Assembly: GCF_014203395.1 (NCBI RefSeq)
Contig: NZ_JACHIW010000003.1
Location: 1-64,000, forward strand
Length of the DNA: 64,000 nucleotides
Source: Saccharopolyspora phatthalungensis
GTDB lineage: Bacteria > Actinomycetota > Actinomycetes > Mycobacteriales > Pseudonocardiaceae
Direction of reading: 5' to 3'
The position numbers were made by a program, and so were the translations under genes. This document shows positions 53,500-61,861 of the stretch, piece after piece (positions within the stretch are counted from its first letter, which is position 1; each line of letters begins with the position of its first letter). The notes beneath the pieces are model-generated. The model did no database searches, was not told the DNA's origin, and saw only the letters and a list, made by a program, of their open reading frames with translations.

Positions 53500-53545
53500 G
53501 GCGATTTCAATGCAAACCAGCGTGCTGATCTCCATTGAAATCGCC
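53500..53545 (-). promoter_or_regulatory. Perfect 13-bp inverted repeat in the LLM operon leader (attenuator candidate)
   Basis: GGCGATTTCAATG (53500-53512) and CATTGAAATCGCC (53533-53545) are exact reverse complements separated by 20 bases. The repeat sits between the leader-peptide stop (53637) and the operon's ATG (53470), with GAGAGGAG next to it on the mRNA. It can form a stable hairpin in the nascent RNA, so ribosome stalling at the leader's Cys codon could change its folding. It could also be a protein operator. Both readings are inference. Confidence 0.6.
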
Positions 53546-53636
53546 CACAGTGGATTCATGTGCGGGAGCGTTCGAAGAGCGGGGCGACGTCGGTTTCACT
53601 GGGTGAAGGGCTGCGGAAAGCCCGGCAGTGAAAGGC

Positions 53637-53717
53637 TCAGTGCCGCGAACAGGCGGCGGAGGTGACCCGGAGGAGGTCCACGTGGTCCCTGGTGACCAAC
53701 TGCACCGGCTTCGCCAT
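53637..53717 (-). CDS. Cysteine-type leader peptide of the LLM operon
   Basis: A 26-codon frame from ATG 53717 to TGA reads MAKPVQLVTRDHVDLLRVTS followed by AACSRH. This fits the actinobacterial leader-peptide class with an HVDLLRVxSAxC core found before sulfur-metabolism operons, where a ribosome stalled at the Cys codon relieves attenuation when cysteine is low. The single Cys codon is TGT, four codons before the stop. It is followed by the 13-bp inverted repeat and the monooxygenase operon. Strong by pattern; the function is inferred from the family. Confidence 0.75.
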   Translation of the reverse strand: MAKPVQLVTRDHVDLLRVTSAACSRH

Positions 53718-53794
53718 GACCAGAACGCTAGAAGGGCGACCGGGAAGCGTCAACGGATCGACGCAACTGCCCACGATGTGGGCCTAAGACGGCG

Positions 53795-54796
53795 TCAGCG
53801 CAGCGCGATCGTCGCAGCGCCGGCGGGCAACACCCGGCCGATGACCGGTGCGCCGGGGATCTCCCCGACCACGAGCAGCCCGCCCGAGGTCTGGGCGTCG
53901 GCGAGCAGGAGCAACTCCTCCCCCGGCGCCGGGCCGGGATCGAGGTGCGGGCGGACCCAGTCGAGATTCCGGCGGGTGCCGCCGCTGACGTAGCCTGCCC
54001 GCACCGCCTCCCGCGCGCCGTCGAGGTACGGCACCGCGGCGATGTCGATCTCAGCGGCGGCCCCGGAAGCGCGCATCGTCTTGTACAGGTGGCCGAGCAA
54101 CCCGAACCCGGTCACATCGGTGGCACACACCACCCCCGCCCGCGATGCCGCCACCGCGGCGTCCCGGTTGAGCGTCGTCATCGCCGCGATTGCCTGCTCG
54201 AAGCGTTCACCAGTGCTCTTGTGCCGGGTGTTGAGCACGCCGATGCCGAGCGGTTTGGTCAGCGACAGCGGCAGTCCCGGGCGTGCGGTGTCGTTGCGCA
54301 GCAACCGATCCGGGTCGACCAGGCCGGTGACCGCCAGGCCGTACTTGGGTTCGGGATCATCGACGCTGTGCCCCCCACCGACGTGGCAACCGGCCGCCCC
54401 GGCGGCATCGCAGCCGCCGCGCAGCACCTCGGCGGCCAGCTCGAACGGCAGCAGGTCGCGCGGCCAGCCGAGCAAGTTCACCGCGAGGATCGGGGTGCCG
54501 CCCATCGCGTACACATCGGACAGCGCGTTCGTAGCCGCGATCCGGCCCCAGTCGTAGGGATCATCCACCACCGGGGTGAAGAAGTCAGTGGTAGCCACGA
54601 TTCCCGGCCCGCCGCCGACCCGCACCACGGCCGCGTCGTCGCCGGTCTCCAGGCCGATGAGCAGTTCGGCGTGCGGCCCCTCGACGGTCGGCGCCAAGCC
54701 GCCGAGGACGGATTCCAGCTCACCCGGCGGAATCTTGCAGGCGCAGCCGCCCCCATGCGCGTACTGGGTCAGGCGAATCGGTTCGAGCCGGGTCAT
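53795..54796 (-). CDS. selD: Selenide, water dikinase (selenophosphate synthase)
   Basis: A 333-residue SelD making selenophosphate from selenide and ATP. The glycine-rich active-site loop LTQYAHGGGCACKIPPGELE has Cys18 where some homologues have selenocysteine, and Lys21. Metal ligands are expected in GDDAAVVRVGG and in VGGGHSVDDPEPKYGLAVTG. ATG 54796 gives the usual N-terminus; ATG 54805 is an alternative. It lies 38 bases downstream of a selenocysteine tRNA gene on the same strand. Confidence 0.95.
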   Translation of the reverse strand: MTRLEPIRLTQYAHGGGCACKIPPGELESVLGGLAPTVEGPHAELLIGLETGDDAAVVRVGGGPGIVATTDFFTPVVDDPYDWGRIAATNALSDVYAMGGTPILAVNLLGWPRDLLPFELAAEVLRGGCDAAGAAGCHVGGGHSVDDPEPKYGLAVTGLVDPDRLLRNDTARPGLPLSLTKPLGIGVLNTRHKSTGERFEQAIAAMTTLNRDAAVAASRAGVVCATDVTGFGLLGHLYKTMRASGAAAEIDIAAVPYLDGAREAVRAGYVSGGTRRNLDWVRPHLDPGPAPGEELLLLADAQTSGGLLVVGEIPGAPVIGRVLPAGAATIALR

Positions 54797-54833
54797 GCCC
54801 CCCATTGCAGCACGGCCGCGGCCGGTTCTCATG

Positions 54834-54926
54834 CGGAGACGGACGGGAATCGAACCCGCCGCACCGAGGTACTCGGTGCCACCGGCTTTGAAGGCCGAGG
54901 GGGCCACCAGGCGCCCATACGTCTCC
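54834..54926 (-). tRNA. selC: tRNA-Sec (anticodon TCA)
   Basis: A 93-base tRNA on the minus strand. The acceptor arms GGAGACG and CGTCTCC pair perfectly and a G discriminator follows. The anticodon loop is CTTCAAA with anticodon TCA, in a TCGGC/GCCGG stem. A long variable arm (GTGGCACCGAGTACCTCGGTGC region) and a T-arm GCGGG-TTCGATT-CCCGT are present. Length, extended D-arm and UGA-reading anticodon identify selenocysteine tRNA. CCA is not encoded. It is just upstream of selD. Confidence 0.94.
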
Positions 54927-55099
54927 GACGTGAACTCTACTTCTCCGTGCCTGGGGTGGCGAACCTGGTGCGGAACCATTCTGTCCGATGTGGACCATGA
55001 GGCCTATGGCATGAGTGACTTCACCGCGGATCGTAGAAGTGGCAAGAACGAGTGCACGCCTGTTCGACGGTTTGGGCCAGCATCGGTTCCGGGCGAAAC

Positions 55100-56080
55100 T
55101 CAGTGCGGATAGGTGGTGGGCAGGCCGAACGCGGGGAACCTGCTGACGTCGAAGAACGCGACGGTGTGCCTGACCTTCGCGCCGTCGAAGTCGAGCACCT
55201 GGAGGTGGAACGGCCGGAACACGTCGTCGGATCCGCGCATGTACACGCCGAAGGCGACCTGGCCGTTCGCCCGGGCCGGCAGCAGCCGCATGTCGCCCGG
55301 CCCGGCCGGGCACTTGAGGTCCACCAGGCGGCCGATCTGCGCGGCACCGCGCACCCAGTTCGTGAACGGCGGCATCTCCCAGACCGCGTCTTCGGTGAAC
55401 AACTGCACGATGGCGGGGATGTCTTTGGCCTCGAACGCCGCCACGTAGCGTTCGAGCAACTTCTGCTGTTCGGGGGTCAGCGGCTCGACGATGTCGTCCT
55501 CGGAAGGCTTGACCTGGTCGAGTTGTGCCCTGGCGCGCTGCAGCACGCTGTTGACCGCGGTGGTGCTGGTGCCGAGCGTGTCGGCGACCTCGGAGGCCTT
55601 CCACTTCAGCACGTCGCGCAGGATCAGCACCGCGCGCTGCCGGGCGGGCAGGTGTTGCAGCGCGGCGATGAACGCCAGCCGGGTGCTCTCCCGCGCACCG
55701 ACGATCGCCGCCGGATCGGTGTGCGCGTGGGTGATCATGGCGTCCGGGATCGGCTCCAGCCACGGCACCTCGGGTAACTCGACCAGCTCGTCGCCCGGGA
55801 TGTCGCTGGGCCCGCCCAGGCCGGTCGGCAGCGGCCGCCGCTTCCGGTTCTCCAACGCGGTCAGGCAGGTCGTGGTGGCGATCCGGTAGAGCCAGGTGCG
55901 CAGCGACGAGCGGCCCTCGAACCGGTCATACGCACGCCAAGCGCGCAGGTAGGTCTCCTGCACGAGATCCTCGGCGTCGTGCACCGAGCCGAGCATCCGG
56001 TAGCAGTGCGCCAGCAGTTCCCGCCGGTACGGGTCGGCCTGCGCGACGAAATCATCGGTGACCACGGTGGTGGCAGCCAT
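55100..56080 (-). CDS. ECF sigma factor with SnoaL-like C-terminal domain (SigG-like)
   Basis: A 326-residue extracytoplasmic-function sigma factor of the SigG/TIGR02960 type. Region 2 reads YRMLGSVHDAEDLVQETYLR then AWRAYDRFEGRSSLRTWLYR. Region 4 reads LPARQRAVLILRDVLKWKAS then EVADTLGTSTTAVNSVLQRA. The last ~125 residues form a SnoaL_2 domain (YVAAFEAKDIPAIVQLFTED), which in this class replaces or supplements an anti-sigma factor. No anti-sigma gene is next to it. It may read stress or DNA-damage cues. Confidence 0.92.
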   Translation of the reverse strand: MAATTVVTDDFVAQADPYRRELLAHCYRMLGSVHDAEDLVQETYLRAWRAYDRFEGRSSLRTWLYRIATTTCLTALENRKRRPLPTGLGGPSDIPGDELVELPEVPWLEPIPDAMITHAHTDPAAIVGARESTRLAFIAALQHLPARQRAVLILRDVLKWKASEVADTLGTSTTAVNSVLQRARAQLDQVKPSEDDIVEPLTPEQQKLLERYVAAFEAKDIPAIVQLFTEDAVWEMPPFTNWVRGAAQIGRLVDLKCPAGPGDMRLLPARANGQVAFGVYMRGSDDVFRPFHLQVLDFDGAKVRHTVAFFDVSRFPAFGLPTTYPH

Positions 56081-56193
56081 ACCTACGCCCTTTCGGCTCT
56101 CTGTCCTGCGACTTTAGAACGCCACCGACCGCTCGCGCGAGCCCCGCCAACGCTCACCAGGACAGTAACCGAGGTCACCGACAGAACCGGAGA

Positions 56194-57123
56194 TCAGCAG
56201 CGGCCTTCGCGCCAGTAGCCCATGAACGCGACAGCCTGCTTGGGGATGCCGTAGTCGTTGACCAGCATCCGGCGCAGTCGTTTGATCACGGCCGCCTCGC
56301 CGGCCAGCCAGCCATAGAACCGCCCGGGCGAGGCAGAGGTATCGGGGACCTCCCACAGCAGCGAGGTATCCACGTTGATGTCGTCGAGTTCGGCTACGTC
56401 GCCGCGCGCTCGCAGGTGCAGCTCGTCCAGTGCCGTGGCGACGCCCGCTTCCAGCAGCCTTCCGTGTGGCACCGTCGCGCGGCGGGCAAACCAGCGCACC
56501 TCGACGCCGTCGGGCACGGTCCACTCCTGACGGTCATGCTCCTCGGGCACCTCCAGGCAGACGATGCCCCGCGCGCTCGGCGGCAGAGATTCGACGATGG
56601 CGGCGACGGCGGGCAAGGCGGTTTCGTCGCCCGCCAGCACCAGCTGACGGGCCGACGCGGGTGGTGCCCATTCACAACCCCACATGCGACCGGTGCCCGG
56701 CCGGTCGGGGCCGAGCAGGCCGATCTCGTCGCCCGGCCGCGCCGTCGCCGCCCATGTGGAGGCCGGGCCGCCGTGGCCCGGGCCGCCGTGCAGCACGAAG
56801 TCGACATCGAGTTCCGCGGGCTCGGGTCGGTAGGCGCGGACCGTGTAGGTGCGCAGGTGCGGCCGGATCTCTTCGGGCTGCGCCAGCCACCGCTGGTACC
56901 AATCGGGCCCGTCCGGGAAATCCGCCAGGGTGCGGCCGGGTTGCGGCAGCGCCAGCTTGATCCGTTGGTCGGCCCCGCCCGCGCCGAACGAGCGCAGGCA
57001 CTCCGCGGCGAAGGTCAGCCGGACGAAGGTGGGGCCGAGCCGGTGCACCCGTGCGACCTGGACGGGGAACAGCCGATAGGCCGGCTTGTGCTCGATCGTC
57101 TGCCCGGTCCGAGTCGTTGCCAT
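56194..57123 (-). CDS. Siderophore-interacting protein (ferric-siderophore reductase)
   Basis: A 309-residue SIP-family flavoprotein that reduces Fe3+ in siderophores after uptake. The FAD-binding motif is HLRTYTVRAYRPE, the NAD(P)-side strand is QLVLAGDETALPAVAAIVES, and the C-terminal FYGWLAGEAAVIKRLRRMLV then KQAVAFMGYWREGRC closes the family. ATG 57123 lies 24 bases from an IdeR-type iron box, so it should be repressed by iron. Confidence 0.93.
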   Translation of the reverse strand: MATTRTGQTIEHKPAYRLFPVQVARVHRLGPTFVRLTFAAECLRSFGAGGADQRIKLALPQPGRTLADFPDGPDWYQRWLAQPEEIRPHLRTYTVRAYRPEPAELDVDFVLHGGPGHGGPASTWAATARPGDEIGLLGPDRPGTGRMWGCEWAPPASARQLVLAGDETALPAVAAIVESLPPSARGIVCLEVPEEHDRQEWTVPDGVEVRWFARRATVPHGRLLEAGVATALDELHLRARGDVAELDDINVDTSLLWEVPDTSASPGRFYGWLAGEAAVIKRLRRMLVNDYGIPKQAVAFMGYWREGRC

Positions 57124-57146
57124 CCGAAACCTCCCGAAGTCAGTTG

Positions 57147-57165
57147 CTAGGTTAGCCTAGCCTTA
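57147..57165. promoter_or_regulatory. IdeR/DmdR-type iron box
   Basis: CTAGGTTAGCCTAGCCTTA matches the 19-base IdeR consensus TTAGGTTAGCCTAACCTAA at 16 of 19 positions, with the central GGTTAGCCTA intact. It lies between the divergent siderophore-interacting protein gene and a short secreted frame, so Fe-loaded IdeR would repress both. Confidence 0.8.
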
Positions 57166-57184
57166 CAAAATTGGGGAGGTTGGT

Positions 57185-57379
57185 GTGCGTCACAAGATCC
57201 GAGCCGCTACCGCGCTGCTCGTCGCCGCCGGTTCGTTGACGGCGCGCGCTTCGCCCGGTCCAGGCGACCAGCGCGGTCGGCACGCTGGTGCCAGCTATGC
57301 CAAGATCATGAGCGAGTTGGCCGACCGACTGGAGGCGCGGCTCGCCCGCTGGGTCCGGGTCCGGGATTTGGTGTCCTAA
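57185..57379 (+). pseudogene. Truncated secreted protein, possibly a siderophore-binding remnant
   Basis: A 64-codon frame from GTG 57185, with GGGGAGG about eight bases ahead and the iron box upstream. It opens with a signal-peptide-like MRHKIRAATALLVAAGSLTA, then continues with an unrelated charged stretch (KIMSELADRLEARLARWVR) to a stop. The start resembles the lipoprotein signal of iron-siderophore binding proteins, but the cysteine of a lipobox is missing and no binding domain follows. I think it is the stump of an iron-regulated uptake gene. It could instead be a small secreted peptide. Confidence 0.45.
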
Positions 57380-57421
57380 GAGGACACTTGGGCGATTTCC
57401 ATTGATTCGCGGCTGGGTCGG

Positions 57422-58216
57422 CTACCGGTCTGTCAGCGCATGGCGCAGCGCGGTGGTCACCGCGTGCCGGTTGTCCACGTTCATCAGGTGGCCGGCGTTG
57501 GGGATCTCACGGTACGTGGCGTGGGGGAGGGCGTCGAGGAGGATGTCCGCCGCTTTGCGCGGACAGAAAGCGTCGTTCTCGCCACCGATCACGGTCACCG
57601 GACAATTGATCGCCGCCAGCTCTGGGGTCAGCGGGTTCCCGCGCAGGCCCGCCATCGCGGTTGCCGCGTTGGCATAGCCGCGGCCGTCGCCGATCGCCTC
57701 CCCGCGCTTCGCTACCAGTTCGGCGATGTCCACTGTGGAGTCGGTCACCATTGCGCTGGTGTCCTCGCGCAGCGATTCCAGCACTTCTCCCGGATCCGTG
57801 GCCTGCTCGGCCCGCCGGAGGTAGAACTCGGCGGCGGTCCGCCCGACGACCGAGGACGTCCCCAGGACGACGACGCCCGTGACCAGGTCCGGTCGTTGCG
57901 CCGCGGCCGAGAGCACCACTGTGCCGCCCAGCGAGAACCCCACGCACACCGCTGGTCCGGAAACCTCGGAAAGGAAGGCGACCAGGTCGTCGCGCAGCTG
58001 GCCCAGGGACCCCTCGGCTTCGCCGAGCGTGCTGTTGCCGTGTCCGCGCAGGTCGTAGGCGTACGTGCGATGGTCGGCGAACTCTTGCTGCTGATGCCGC
58101 CAACTGCCGTGGTCCTCGGCAAGGCCGTGCACGAACACCACGGCGGGGCCGCAACCATTGGTGCAGTAGTGCACTTGGACGTCATTCAGCACGGCCGTCG
58201 CGGTCTGCAAGCCCAT
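57422..58216 (-). CDS. Alpha/beta hydrolase (PcaD-like fold)
   Basis: A 264-residue alpha/beta hydrolase: VVFVHGLAEDHGSWRHQQQE, YDLRGHGNSTLGEAEGSLGQ, nucleophile elbow VGFSLGGTVVLSAA, and the catalytic His in IPNAGHLMNVDNRH. It resembles 3-oxoadipate enol-lactonase (PcaD) in its overall pattern, which would suit its location downstream of benzoate genes, but the similarity is general. ATG 58216 is chosen over TTG 58219. It may be co-transcribed with the LuxR-type gene. Confidence 0.85.
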   Translation of the reverse strand: MGLQTATAVLNDVQVHYCTNGCGPAVVFVHGLAEDHGSWRHQQQEFADHRTYAYDLRGHGNSTLGEAEGSLGQLRDDLVAFLSEVSGPAVCVGFSLGGTVVLSAAAQRPDLVTGVVVLGTSSVVGRTAAEFYLRRAEQATDPGEVLESLREDTSAMVTDSTVDIAELVAKRGEAIGDGRGYANAATAMAGLRGNPLTPELAAINCPVTVIGGENDAFCPRKAADILLDALPHATYREIPNAGHLMNVDNRHAVTTALRHALTDR

Positions 58217-58307
58217 CAACTCCCGGTGTCGGTTACCGTGTCCGATTCTGCGGCCCGCGCGCGCCGTGGTCCAGTCGCGGATCCAGGAATTCCAGGACGA
58301 TTTCGGC

Positions 58308-58400
58308 TTATTTCGGCGGGCTTTTCGAGACCATGCCGTGGCTCGCGTCGAGCTCGTGGACGTCGAGGTCGGGGCGCTGCGCGGTCAGGTAGTCGCGCGG
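58308..58400 (-). pseudogene. C-terminal scrap of an alpha/beta hydrolase-like protein
   Basis: Between the LuxR-type gene and the alpha/beta hydrolase, a 30-codon minus-strand stretch reads PRDYLTAQRPDLDVHELDAS then HGMVSKSPPK and a stop. This has the look of the final strand and catalytic-His helix of an alpha/beta hydrolase ('ARPD..V.ELDASH.M'). No body of such a gene is present in this interval. It is too short to be a gene and is best read as a leftover from a deletion. Confidence 0.35.
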
Positions 58401-58413
58401 TGGGGACGCTGTT

Positions 58414-61050
58414 TCAGCCGCAGGGCCGGGTGTGGAAGCGGGCGGCGAGTTCGCTGCGGGAGCGGATGCCGAGCTTGGCGTAGATCCGGGTCAGGTGGAA
58501 CTGCACCGTCTTCACCGATACGAACAGCTCGACGCCGACCTGCTTGTTGGTCAGGCCCGCCGCCACCAGCTTGGCCACCGCCTGCTCCTGGGGCGTGAGT
58601 TCGGTGAGGTCGACGCCGACCCGCTTCGGATGCAGCCCGCCTGCCTTCAGTTCTCGGTCGCAGCGCACCACGTAGGTCGTCGCACCCAGCGCCGCGTAGC
58701 CGTCCCGCGCTCGTCGCAGGACGACGTCGGCTTCCTTGCGTTTCCCGGCCCGGCGCAGGGTTTGGCCGTAGGCGAAGTGCACCCGGGCGCGTTCGTAAGG
58801 CAGCGGCAGCGTTCTGAGGTGTGCGAGGGAGGCTTCGAAAGACTTCTTCGCAGCGTCGACATCGCCGGTCGCGCCCAGGATCCGGCCGCGTACGTAGCCC
58901 AGCCGGGCCAGCGCCGACCGATGTCCGCGCTCGACCGCCAACGCTTCGTGCGGCGCCAGGAACTCATCCGCCTCGGCCACCCGGTTGGTCATGACCAGCG
59001 CGTTGCCGTAGACGTCCGGCCACGGCCAGAACCCCGGCTCGTCCACGCCCTGCCGGGGCCACAACTGGGCCACCGGCTCCAGTGCGCGCAGCACGCCTTC
59101 GTAGTCGGATCGGGCTTCGGCGAAGTGCGCCCGAGCCATGCACGCCGGGATCACCATGATCTCGTAGTTGTGCGTCGACGCCGAGCCCAGCCGCAGATGG
59201 GCTTGCGCCGCGTCGAAATCCCCGCGCAGTGCTTGAATCTGCGCGCCCGTCCAGTGCACCAGCGGTCGCACGAGTTCCAGGCCGGTTTCGGCCAGCTGCA
59301 CGGCCGCGCGGTTGACCGTTTGCAGCGCTTCGTCCCAGGAGCCCAGCGCGAAGTCGGCGCGCGCCAGCCATGCCTGCGCCCACAGCGAGATCCGCAGGGC
59401 ACCCATCCGGTATTCGGTGGGCACCGCGATCTCCAGTTCGCGGCGCGCGGTCAGCGGGTCGTCCAGCGCCAGGTCCAGCCAGCCCTTGCCCATCCGCACC
59501 CGCTGCGACTGCGCGCCTTGGCTCACCCGCGCCACCAGGTCGTGGTAGGTGTCCTTCGCCTGCTGGATCCGCCCGGTCGCGGCCAGGCCCAGACCCATGA
59601 TCGCCTCCGACTCCACCGCCGCCGGGTCCTGCGGATCGGCCAGCGTCACCGCGCGCTGCCCCCAGGCGACCAGGTCGGGGCCATGCCAGCGGCTCAGCGA
59701 GTGCAGCACCCGCCGCTGGCAGATCAGCGCGGCCGTCTCCGGCTCGCGGCCGGGCCGGCACGCCCCCCATGCTCGGGTCAGCAGCAGCTCGGCCTCGGCC
59801 GGGCGGCCCCGCTGGATAGCCAGGTAACCGAGCACGGCGTCGCGCAGCGGGCCGGCCGGAAAGCTCTCGATCTGCGCCGAGAACGCGCTCGCCTGCCCGA
59901 GATCCCCGGCGCCCACCAACGCGTCGACCGCGCGGACCAGGCGGTGCTCGCGGTCTGCCTTGGCCGGGCTGAGCCGACTGGCGTCGATCAGCGCTTGTCC
60001 GGCCACCGACCATGCGCCGAGCCCGGCCTGCCGGGCGGCGAAGTCATCGAGTTCGTCGGCCAGCGCGGCATCCGGGGCCGGGGCCTGCGCCACCAGGTGC
60101 TTCAGTCGAACGGAGTCGTCCTCGGCCAGCTGCGCCGCCGTGCCGTGCAGGCCGTACCGCACCAGCGGGGGCACGTCGTGGTAAATCGCGGCGTGCACCA
60201 ACGGATCCGGAAACGCCAACGTCATCATGCCGTGGCCCGGCACGGTGTCGACGAGACCGCTCGCGCGGGCCTCGTCCAGCGCCGCGACGGGGTTATCGAT
60301 GCCGGCGAGTCCGGCGGCTGCCGCGACCGGCACGGTGCCGCCGAGCACCGCAGCCGCCTCGACCAACTTACGAGTCGCCGCGGAACACGCGTGCAACCTG
60401 CGGATGACGTCGGCGGCCACGGCCTTGGGCGCGGGTAACCCCGGGTGCCATCCCGACCAGCTCTCCGGCGGGAGCTCGTCGAGCAGATCCCGGATGTGGC
60501 GGGGATTTCCACCGGTGTGCGCGGCGAGTTCGTGCGCGGTAGGCACATTCAGGTCGCGCCCGGCGTACACCATCGCCAGCGTCCGCACCTCGGCCGGTGC
60601 CAGCGGCCCGACGGGCACGATCACGCCGTGCCGCACCGCGGCGGGCAGCTCGCGCGCGATCAGGATGATCAGGACCTGCTCCGTCGTGAGCCGGCGGAAG
60701 ACCGACAGCAACGCGCGCAGCGACTCGATGTCCGCCCACTGGGCGTCGTCGACGACCACGATGCCGGGCCCGGCATCGCACCAGGCGAGCAATCCGGCGG
60801 CGTCCCGAGGCGCCTCGAATCCGCGCAGCAATTGGTCAATCACGCCGAAGGCGGTCGGCTGCTCCCACGGCAGGCCGACCGCCCGCGCCACGCGGGGCCG
60901 GCGTTGCAGGGACAGGAAGTGCTCGACCACGGCGGTCTTGCCGATCCCGGCCGGGCCTTCCAGCACCGCGAAACCGGGCGGCCGCGCGAGCAGCCGGTCC
61001 AGGTCGGCCAGCTCGCGCTGCCGGCCGACCAACTCGGCGTGCCCGGTCAT
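58414..61050 (-). CDS. benR: LuxR-family large ATP-binding regulator (LAL), BenR-like
   Basis: An 878-residue LAL-type regulator. N-terminal ATPase: Walker A EGPAGIGKTAVVEHFL at 31-46 and Walker B IVVVDDAQWADIESL. The central ~500 residues are TPR/MalT-like helices. The C-terminal LuxR HTH reads LTPQEQAVAKLVAAGLTNKQ then VGVELFVSVKTVQFHLTRIY. It lies 28 bases downstream of the benD-type gene on the same strand. In Corynebacterium and Rhodococcus a LuxR-type BenR in this place activates benABCD. The gene symbol rests on context. Confidence 0.85.
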   Translation of the reverse strand: MTGHAELVGRQRELADLDRLLARPPGFAVLEGPAGIGKTAVVEHFLSLQRRPRVARAVGLPWEQPTAFGVIDQLLRGFEAPRDAAGLLAWCDAGPGIVVVDDAQWADIESLRALLSVFRRLTTEQVLIILIARELPAAVRHGVIVPVGPLAPAEVRTLAMVYAGRDLNVPTAHELAAHTGGNPRHIRDLLDELPPESWSGWHPGLPAPKAVAADVIRRLHACSAATRKLVEAAAVLGGTVPVAAAAGLAGIDNPVAALDEARASGLVDTVPGHGMMTLAFPDPLVHAAIYHDVPPLVRYGLHGTAAQLAEDDSVRLKHLVAQAPAPDAALADELDDFAARQAGLGAWSVAGQALIDASRLSPAKADREHRLVRAVDALVGAGDLGQASAFSAQIESFPAGPLRDAVLGYLAIQRGRPAEAELLLTRAWGACRPGREPETAALICQRRVLHSLSRWHGPDLVAWGQRAVTLADPQDPAAVESEAIMGLGLAATGRIQQAKDTYHDLVARVSQGAQSQRVRMGKGWLDLALDDPLTARRELEIAVPTEYRMGALRISLWAQAWLARADFALGSWDEALQTVNRAAVQLAETGLELVRPLVHWTGAQIQALRGDFDAAQAHLRLGSASTHNYEIMVIPACMARAHFAEARSDYEGVLRALEPVAQLWPRQGVDEPGFWPWPDVYGNALVMTNRVAEADEFLAPHEALAVERGHRSALARLGYVRGRILGATGDVDAAKKSFEASLAHLRTLPLPYERARVHFAYGQTLRRAGKRKEADVVLRRARDGYAALGATTYVVRCDRELKAGGLHPKRVGVDLTELTPQEQAVAKLVAAGLTNKQVGVELFVSVKTVQFHLTRIYAKLGIRSRSELAARFHTRPCG

Positions 61051-61078
61051 TTGTCCAATCTAGTTCGCCGCAGCGCGC

Positions 61079-61861
61079 TCATCCGAGGTCGCCGCCGGCG
61101 ACCGGGAGCACGGTCCCGGTGATGTAGGAGGCATCGGGGGAGGCGAGGAACGCGATCGCCGCCGCCTGCTCTTCCAGCGTGCCGTAGCGCCGCATCAGCG
61201 ACGAGGCGACGGTCTGGTCCACGACCTCGCGATACCACTGCTTCTCTTGGTCGGTCTCGGCCGCCGGCCCGCGCGCGATGCGGCGCGGCGGCGCGTCGGT
61301 CCCGCCCGGCGCGGTGGCCACCACCCGGATCCCGTACTCCGCGGCTTCCACGGCAAGGGCCGTGGTCAACGCATTGACTCCGCCTTTCGCCGCCGCGTAC
61401 GGCACCCGGTTGACGCCGCGAGTGGCCACCGAGGAGACGTTCACGATCGTGCCGTGCCGCTGTTCGACCAGGTACGGCAGAACAGCCCGGCAGCACCACA
61501 GGGTCGGCAGCAGCGACCGCCGGATCTCCGCCTCGATCTGCGCCGGCGGGTAGTGCTCGAAGGGCTTCGCCCAGATCGTGCCGCCAACCGTGTTGATCAG
61601 CACGTCGATGCCACCATGCAATTCGTGGCTGCGGACCATCGCCGCTTCCGCCCCGGTGAACCGCTCCAGGTCGGCGATCACGGCGTGCGCCTTGCGGCCA
61701 CCGGAGATCAGCTCCCCGGCCACCTCGTAGACCAGCTCGGCCCGGTCCACCAGCACGACCTCGGCGGATTCGGCGAACAACCGCTCCGCCACCGCTCGGC
61801 CAATGCCCTGCGCGGCCCCGGTAACGACCACCGCCAGGCCCGCGAAGCGACCCGCGCTCAC
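61079..61861 (-). CDS. benD: Benzoate cis-diol dehydrogenase
   Basis: A 260-residue SDR that oxidises 1,6-dihydroxycyclohexa-2,4-diene-1-carboxylate to catechol with loss of CO2. Motifs: VVTGAAQGIGRAVAERLFAE, the VDRAELVYEVAGEL strand-2 region, NTVGGTIWAKPFEHYPPAQI, catalytic NVSSVATRGVNRVPYAAAKG and the distinctive APGGTDAPPRRI. GTG 61861 overlaps the benC stop (GTGA). The identification is secure by both sequence and context. Confidence 0.93.
   Translation of the reverse strand: MSAGRFAGLAVVVTGAAQGIGRAVAERLFAESAEVVLVDRAELVYEVAGELISGGRKAHAVIADLERFTGAEAAMVRSHELHGGIDVLINTVGGTIWAKPFEHYPPAQIEAEIRRSLLPTLWCCRAVLPYLVEQRHGTIVNVSSVATRGVNRVPYAAAKGGVNALTTALAVEAAEYGIRVVATAPGGTDAPPRRIARGPAAETDQEKQWYREVVDQTVASSLMRRYGTLEEQAAAIAFLASPDASYITGTVLPVAGGDLG

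Noticed and set aside
54797..54979. N-terminal extension of the selD frame up to 54979
   Set aside because: The extension runs through the tRNA-Sec gene; SelD homology starts at MTRLEPIRL.
55021..55083. 20-codon minus-strand frame (MLAQTVEQACTRSCHFYDPR) between the sigma factor and tRNA-Sec
   Set aside because: It has two Cys codons but lacks the HVDLLRV core, a ribosome site and a downstream sulfur operon; probably chance.
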